The notes beneath the pieces were generated by a model. It was not told the origin of the DNA. It ran no database searches and saw nothing but the letters and a program-made list of their open reading frames with translations. The position numbers and the translations under genes are program-made. A stretch of DNA of 64,000 nt. Origin: Diprion similis. Taxonomy: Eukaryota; Arthropoda; Insecta; Hymenoptera; Diprionidae. The DNA is taken from assembly GCF_021155765.1 (NCBI RefSeq), contig NC_060105.1, forward strand, positions 6,737,001 through 6,801,000, read 5' to 3'. This document shows, piece by piece, positions 56,104 through 64,000 of this stretch. Position 1 is the first letter of the stretch. Each line of letters begins with the position of its first letter.

Positions 56104-59046
56104 TTTGTTATATTGGTATTCTTTTTTTTTCGTTATTATTATTGTCAATGTATAGTTTAAGACTCGTTGTCGTTATTTATTTTCACGTAATCTAACAATG
56201 AAAGAAGTGACTGTGCTGTCTCACCAGAACCTTCGAGTGAGTATAACGCAGGCACGATGATCTGACTGAAGTGTAATATTATTATTCAACACACAAGTAA
56301 ACAATAGTAAAAAGACTCATAATCAGCGCAGTGAGGTTTGCGTGGGAATCGAGTAACTACGGTAATGAGATTGGATATTTTCTCTCGTATGCACGCGTTT
56401 TATTATCGGAACTCCAGGGAAGGTATTGGGATCCGGTAACTGATACTGGGAAACGGGAAGGTTCTTCATTGATTTACTTTTTGCCAGATTTTTTGCCACC
56501 TGGGGCGGCAGGGAAGCTCGTTAATGGAAATTCGTCAATTGAATATCGGCATGGGTACGTTTTTTTACGTTTTGTGTTCAGCAGATACCTTCAAGTCGTG
56601 ATTTTGCACGCATAGTTGAGACGAAAACAAATCCATCGAGGTCACTGATCCAATGGATCATGTAATATGATCAGCATGACTCCGGAGTAATTGAAAAGAA
56701 TTACTTGAATTAGAAGCTCGCGAACCAGAAGAAGAGATAAAACGTTTTTCTCCAGCTCCTTGCAATTATCCATAAATCTTGTAGAGCTGTAATTACCTCG
56801 CGACGACTGATTAACGCTTACAAAGTGATTAGGGATTGGAATTTCGTACAATTATTCGGGAATAAGTTATTACACGCTTTATACCGGGAGAACTTGGGGA
56901 TTTGAATAAATTAGGCTTTGAGCACTTGAAGTTTGTACAGAGCGTAAAAGTGGGGTTGAAATCAGGCCAATTGACTTGACCGTCACGTTGATCGATTCAG
57001 AAAAAGTGCGTGAAACAGGATTTATTTTGAAAAATTATCTCTGTAAGAAGGTTCGACGGCAAAATGAAATCCTTTGCGATTTTTCTTGCGGAATTTTACT
57101 GGAAAAATTCTTGCACAGGTAGGTAATAAGTAAAGAAGTGAATGGACTTGCAGGTAAATTGGCAATCGTTGGATTACGGATTTGTGATAAATCGATTACT
57201 GGGTAGGAATTTAAATGTTTCAGGAGCCGTTAGCTTCGCTCGATTCCCTCGTTTGCAAAAGCGCTTTAGCATGGAGCTTTGGCGGGCTTTGAAGATGATG
57301 CGACGTTGGCATTAAGGCGTTCCGGCCGATGTGCCGGGATAGAAAATCAGTCGAGCGAATACAAGTGACGAATGATGATCGATTTGGAGAGATCTCGTCG
57401 TCTCGAACCGTCGAGCAGAGGCAAAGGACTAAACCGAATGCCGAGGTTAAGGGGAAAGAGTTTTCCGTATAATATCCTCACGTTTTTCCCACTTCCAGAA
57501 GCAGGATCACCTCCCAGTGTTATCGAATCACCAGTACATGAAAATGAATTAGCGAAATCCTGCAGAAGCTAAATCATTCAAGGAAGATTCGAAAGGTTTA
57601 AATTCTAAAAACCAAAGCACATCATCCTCTTCCGATACACCGAAAGCAGTCCTGAATTCTACACGACACTGCACTGCAGGTAGTAGGTACAAGGCAAGCC
57701 TCGAGGGAGAGAATCGAGAATTGCCGAGAAAGAAGAGATAGAGGAGGATACGGGAGTGAATAAAAGAGATGTGGGTCAGTTTGCTCGTTTGGGAAAGGAA
57801 AACATTTGTTTTACTTCGGAAGCCTCGTTAGGTGGCTCCTGCACATTTCAAACTCTATCTATGAGCTAGCTTTCCACGTATATGTATGTACTACTTATTT
57901 CCACGCGAAAAAGAACTCACTCGCTCTACCTCGAGACGTTTCACCTGAGACTGAATGTATAGGTATAACATGGATATATACATATATATATATAGCCTGC
58001 GCCACCCCCGACTAGCTGGCTCGAAATCCACGCAGTACCTACTCGACCAACACCAAAACCACTTGACCCCCTAGTTTCTTGCATAGAATAAGGGGACCAC
58101 GGTGTGAAAGAGGAAGAATTTTGTTCAAGAAATTCCACTGCATCCTCAAAGCAGACTGAAACTAGAATCCAAGTTTCTTGCCAAAGGATGTGCAAACAAA
58201 TGTGCTTCGCACGTATCTTTAAGCCTTGGAGATAATTATTATTCCAGATTTTGTGGACCTTTTGGATAATAAGAGTAACAGAATTTTTTTTAGCTAGATC
58301 TACCGTAACTGATGTAGATTTGATTTCAAAAAACATGCTATCATTATATTTTAAACTCTACATTACATTTTTTTTCGTGTGCCATCGTTTGAAACCTGGC
58401 AATGCAACGTGAAGCTGCAGGATTCGATTTTTCGTTCTGTCCACGGTGTGTGTTATATGTAAATCCCTGATCGAATCGTGAGATGAAAATCCAATTTTGT
58501 TCAAACTCTGGAGCTGCATGTGTACCAGCAGAGATTGCAGCATCGAGCAGTGCTCTGTGACTAATTTTCACCACGTGTCAAGTGTATGATCTTTCTTTAT
58601 GTCTTAAATGAATTTTCAAATCATTATACAGATTGTAAGAAAGAACAAAAAAAGAAAATCGATGGATTTTTGATTGTGTGAAAAGAAAAAAAAAATTCTG
58701 ACTGCAATTAAGTGGAAAATTGGAATGCGAATCGAATTCGATTCTGATTTTTACGCCGATTTTTTTTTACCACTCGTGGAATCTCGCAATTGCAATTGCA
58801 TCTGTGCAGTTGCAGCAGCCTCGTTTTATCCTCCGACCGTTAACGTTACACGGTCAAATGATACGCGATGGGATGTTCGTTTGTACCCATAACCTGGCTC
58901 TGCAGGGTCGAGCAACATCGATAAGGCGTTACAATAATGGTTAGGCTAATCTTTATGGGAGTCGTTGTGGGCCAATGGACTGTCCCCATAGATTCCTGCG
59001 GCAACGACCACGAGGCAAAGTTCAAAATGGAAAATCTGTCCACTCA

Positions 59047-59075
59047 TCTCTCTCTCTCTCTTTCTCTCTCTCTCT
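59047..59075. repeat. (CT)n microsatellite
   Basis: A CT dinucleotide run with one TTT interruption. Confidence 0.9.
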
Positions 59076-62000
59076 GCAGGTTACTCGTCGAGTTTAAATG
59101 CAGTCGCACAAAAATGTGTCGTACATTTTCTCATCGCAAGGCCCATCAATTTTTTTTTAGGAAACAAAGCGATATAATTAAAAAAAGGAATTAACGTAAT
59201 CGACAACATTTTTCTCAAAAGAATCTTTTCTTGCAGTAAGCGGAGAGAGAAATTAAAAATACCGCTGAACTAAGAAAGTAGGAGAAAAAATAACAAAACT
59301 ATAAATAAACGAGTAGATCGATAAGAATAAAGAAAAAAATGAATAAATAAAAAAAAATTTTTTAATCCGCACAAATGGAGGCATAAATAGAGTAAAATAA
59401 ATAACATTGAATTTTACAAAATAAAAAAAGAGAGACAAATGGATAGATAAAATATGTATACATTGAAAGATTAAAACAAAATACCAATAAAACGAGCAGT
59501 ATAGAAGTACAAATAAAGTCAACACAGTAGTGAGAAATAAGTAAATGAATCAGGTTAAAATAGAATAAAATAGATTCTGGGCTAGTACGACGGAGGATAA
59601 GAGTCAGGTAAATTCTAGTTAAGAAACTTCATTTTTTAATTATAAATTAAAAAACACTGAATCATTGCTTTGCTTGTTCAGTCGTTTTTGGTTGATTTCG
59701 ATTTGCAGAGATTTAATTATGAAGAAAATACTTATTCCATCATTCTTCGTAATAAATTATATGTTTTTAATATTTCGTAATGTACGATTATTACAAGATT
59801 TCAATTCAACGACGTAGAAATTTAGTGGAAACAAATTTTAAGCTGTGCCCGTGTGTGCGTGTGTCCGTGTCTATGGGTTGCATAGTTTTCCTTCTTGTGC
59901 TAAGCAGTGGAGAGTTTGCTTTGACTTTCGTTTGCGGATTTTCAGGGACGCGGCGATAATGGCGTAAGTGGTGGCGGTCTATCCACGTGTTGGCTTTTTA
60001 CATTGGTTTGGGTAAGAGGCGAGTTCATCGGTGTCCTGATAGTGAAGAAGGTTCTTTCGGAGCGGAGATTTGCATAAGCTTTAAAGCTCGTAAGCTGATC
60101 AGAACCACGCTTTTCTGTTAATTCTAGGTAAGCTCCGAATTAAAGCTTGCAGGGAACCAAGCCGAAGCTTAAAATGATAACGCCACCCCATAGATACATG
60201 ACATTCTCCTTAGATGCGTGGTTAGAAAAACACGCGAATCACTTGTCGATATAATCGGGGTGTAACCTCAGCCTTTTATCCTCTTCTTTCTCCCCCCCTT
60301 TCTCTAAGCAGCATATATTCAGTCTCAATCTTTCGAAGTGGAGAAAATAAGAAGAATCTTGTACGTAGGTCGACAAAATTCAAATCCATTGGTCTGAAGA
60401 GGAAATCTTCTCAAAATAAAATCTGACGAGTTTGTTTTGTAAGCTACTACGAATACAACAGCAAAAATAATTCATGTTGCGGCGGAAAAGCAGTTTATTC
60501 ATGTATATATACACATATAAATGGTAGTATAGCTGCACATCTGTCGCCATCTGAAAATAATGTGGCAATTGGTTGAAAAGAAAAGAACAATGATTGACGA
60601 GACGCGTAATGGCCTACCGGCCGATCAGAGGGGCTGAGTTTTATCGGTTATGGACCCCATCTGAAGTTTATAACGTCATATCGGCACCCAAGCATCGCCC
60701 AGTAGATGTTCACCAAAATATTTCCCCCCAATTTTATTCCCAGAGTAAAACGCGGGGCTTCGAATTCACGTCGTTACGAGTTCCTAACTGGGGGTAAAAA
60801 AAAAATCACAAAGGAACTCGAAGAGAGCGAAAACAAAGTAAGAAAATAAAAAAAACATTCATGTGTAATAAAAGGAAAAAATTGATAATAAAAACGAGGC
60901 TGGTGGATAATTTCACGATGAAATCACTGCAAGGATAACCGTCGTAGTTCTTGCGTGCCAGACAAAGTTGATCCGCGCGTCAGTTCTATTAATATAACAG
61001 GGTGAAAAAGCTCTTGGAATTTTTGGGGAAAGCTCACAATTAATTATAAACTTTTTAATTCCCGGTTAATCCTTCTCGTTCAATTTTACACAAACCTATC
61101 GCTGCGCGTGAATCCTAATCATAAGCAAGCCTTTTGCTTTTTGTTCAGGGAATTGCAATTATTTGTCAGAGTATAAGCAGATTTCGCATTGAATTTCGGC
61201 TCGACTCGTATCGCGTACAGAAAAGGTGTAATTGCAAATCGATTGTTGGTTATATTATATTTGTGTATAATCGATCGATCGGTTCTAATCAGACTGTATC
61301 ATCTGTCAATTCGCGATTCGTTATTTAATAAATTTCTCTGCAATCATACAGAGTGTGATGTGTATGTATGTACGGTTTCGTTTCTATCGGTGAATCGCGC
61401 TGACAATGAGAATCACTCGCTTATCGCGATACCGCACTAATTTATTTCCCTAATTGGCAATGTCAATCTATACATACTGTCATTTCATAATCTGTCCAAC
61501 GAAAATTACAATTTCACAATTATCACTCATTTATTTTCACATGGAGATTTATCCCACAGAGTTTTCGAATAGTTTCGAAATTGTAAAATATCGAGAAATT
61601 AGCAAGTCTGATGAAAATTTGAATTCATTTTTCATATTCATATAATTATTGAAAACCTTTATATGAGTCAGCTAACGAAATAAGGTTTTCGTTGGCAAAT
61701 CCTATACATAATTCATTTATTTTTCGTTTTTTTCATTTACACAAACAATTTCTAAAATTGGTTCGAGATAGCGTAAAAAAATAAAGAAACGTGTCGAAAG
61801 TAGTTCGCATCAAACCTTAAATTGAGCGATTCGCTCTCTCATCCTCGTGCAGAGCGAACAGCACACTTACTTATTATTTCAAATTAATTTCTCTGGCAAT
61901 GCCACGCGCCATGCTGACAAGCTAAATGTACCAAGTTTTCCCGGTCACAATCACACTGAGAAACAATGTTCCTCAACTTTCAACACAGAGAAAGAGAGAG

Positions 62001-62759
62001 ATATACATACATATATATATCCTCGGAGAGGGGGTGGATATGCAGCTCGACTCTGGGGGTAGAAACGAAACCCCTGCAAGCTCTGCACCGCGTCTTCCCC
62101 TCGTTCTATTACCAAGCGTGTAACTGGGGCAGAACCAACAGCCAGTCTGCGGCCGAGAACGATGACAAAAACTGAGAACCAGGTACACGTAATGGGAATA
62201 GTTCGGGGTAAACTTGGTACACGAAATTAGACGGTGGAATGTTTAATGCAACGAAAACCAATAAGAATTTTAAACCCACCGCGCTCTCCTTCGGACTGTG
62301 CAGCATCGGTTTTGTTTTCCGATTTGTTGTGTTCGATGTTTTGATATAAACGTTATAATGATTTTGCATAAAAAAATGGATGAATAAGTTCGTAAACAAA
62401 CAGTGCGCAGAGCTTGTAAAGTTGGACTTATTTCTTGTTTTCTTACTGAAAGAACTTTTGCAACGAATTGTGAATTCGGTTTTTATTGGATCTGGAGTTT
62501 TTTTTTTTTTTTTTTTGTTTTTTCATGTAGCGTGTACGGATGACGACACAATTTTCAAATCTCGTTTTTATCACCAAAGGAAATATCTGTGTTGCAGTCA
62601 GCCAAGCAACACGGAATTAGCACTTCTTCTTCCCTTCTAAATCTTCACCCTCTATTTCCATGGATATTCGTTCACGGAAGCGTAATAATTGACTTGAGAA
62701 AGTTTTCTCCGCGCAGCACAGTAGGAAGTTTAAAGTTAATAATCGAGTCTCGGTAGCAC

Positions 62760-62786
<27 letters not shown>
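62760..62786. repeat. A27 homopolymer
   Basis: Twenty-seven consecutive A bases. No retroposon body can be recognised upstream. Confidence 0.85.
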
Positions 62787-62790
<4 letters not shown>

Positions 62791-64000
62791 AAGAATCAAA
62801 AAGAAAAACACTACTCGATAGAAATTCAGAAACATGACTAGAATTCACGTTTCACGTTTTTCAAGTTACGACATCATATCCCTCATCGATCCGTTCAAAT
62901 GTTCCCGTGATTTCTTCACCCAAAACTAACGATGTTGTAAGCTCATGCCCTAAGAAAGAAAGCAAGAAGAATATAAAATCGGGATGAAATTTTCTTTTCA
63001 AGGGGATGAACAGATAAGAAGAAATCGCTATTTGCTAAGGTGATAATCGCAGGAATTTTTCAGCTTCACCGTCGCGTGCATGTTGTTACATAATCTGGGT
63101 CAACAACGGTACAACGATCATGGAGATAGAGGAGAAATGCGAGCTCGCGCCTTGGGGAATTGTTCCCAAGGGAGGCAGGCGCGATTAACCTGCGCTATGC
63201 GCCGTTGGGTTCGATTGGATACGCGGTGTTGGGGCGACCTTTTTTACCCCAAGCAGAAACACGGAGACACACCTGAACGGGAAAACGGCAGCACGGCCTG
63301 TTTAATACCGTTTAATTCTCTTGCCGTGGACCGTTTTACATCCTCCCTTCGAATATCTCCCTCAGGGATGGAAAGTCGGACGCCGAAACCTTTCGATATA
63401 TCTGTTTATACCCCTCTTTTACGGTTTAAACATTTTAAAGGTTGTTTCTCGGTTTTTTTGAGGGCGCGATTTTTTCCCTTGGATTGAAAAAAAATTTTAT
63501 TTCAACGTTTATAACTGCGCGATTTGAAAAAAATTCGCGTTACTTTTTTTTTTTTTTTTTCTACACAATGGTGCCAATAAAATGACATTACCTATAGTTA
63601 TCCTTGTATTAACGTATGTAAAATAATTTAACAACATCGATCTGTTGAAAGATGAGATTTTCTATTTATTAGTGTACAGTAGAAGTATATCGATCAGTTT
63701 CTGTCCAAATAAATTGAATTTTTAAAATCTGACAAGCTTAAATGATTTGGTAAAATTAAAATTAAAATGTCCTTCTTAACGGCTGGATTTGGTTGAACCG
63801 AATTTCAATGGTAACGAGTGGAGCGGTTTAACGGAACGAGCGGCAGGCTAATGGACCATTGTGGTTAATCTGAGGACGAAATCCGATTGGATCTGAGTTT
63901 GGTGAACCTGTGACCATAATCGAGGTCCGCCATAAAGTATTTCGCATCAGGTTGCATGTAACGCGAAAGGGAACACAATGGCTTCGCGGCACGGCTTGCC

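Larger units (their letters stand above)
56156..64000. other. gene-poor terminal region
   Basis: No gene I can support. The frames at 57941-58336 (minus), 60594-60797 and 63080-63487 have no recognisable domain. Content: a CT tract at 59047-59075, an A-rich stretch at about 59230-59560, an A27 run at 62760-62786, and poly-T runs near 62500 and 63545. It could be intergenic or the intron of a gene whose exons lie outside the window. Confidence 0.45.

Noticed and set aside
63080-63487. 135-aa open frame near the window end
   Set aside because: Composition is protein-like at first, but there is no known domain, no splice evidence and no supporting context.

Overview
This window is eukaryotic nuclear DNA from an insect. 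Genes are split by short GT-AG introns, the background is AT-rich, and microsatellites, MITE-like elements and a eukaryotic tRNA gene are present. The seven-exon vitellogenin, with its serine tract, RxxR site and DGxR/GLCG motifs, points to a hymenopteran. A sawfly-like lineage is my inference and is not proven by the window.

Layout. From 1 to 5.5 kb I see AT-rich intergenic DNA with simple repeats, then a 26-bp minisatellite (5506-5843). From 6279 to 10662 lies a 4.4-kb composite foldback transposon. It has perfect 12-bp outer terminal inverted repeats and a likely 5-bp target duplication, and its own end module is repeated at both ends. Long inverted arms fill the interior, and nested insertions interrupt the right arm, including a perfect 86-bp-arm palindrome. 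From 12.1 to 13.3 kb there are signs of an unidentified spliced minus-strand transcript.

The gene-dense core runs from 14.2 to 44.2 kb: dynactin subunit 4 (+, 9 exons, 498 aa), ribosomal protein S14 (-, 3 coding exons, 151 aa), a PDIA5-type protein disulfide isomerase with an extra fifth thioredoxin domain (+, 9 exons, 632 aa), tRNA-Ser(AGA), ethanolamine-phosphate phospho-lyase (+, 8 exons, 482 aa) and vitellogenin (+, 7 exons, 1827 aa). All five protein models were built by hand from splice sites, and their reading phases close exactly at every junction. The genes are functionally unrelated (dynein motor adaptor, ribosome, ER folding, phospholipid catabolism, yolk), as expected for insect synteny and not for an operon. 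RpS14 and the PDI gene are divergent across about 600 bp.

From 44.3 to 64 kb I can name no gene. The stretch holds a second copy of a small MITE, a cluster of short perfect hairpins, three minus-strand intervals that join in frame like exons, and one intronless open frame at 55.5 kb of unknown identity that looks frame-disrupted. I found no convincing new molecular system. The best leads are the composite foldback element, the perfect palindrome, the five-domain PDI, the orphan exon at 36.3 kb and the 55.5-kb frame.
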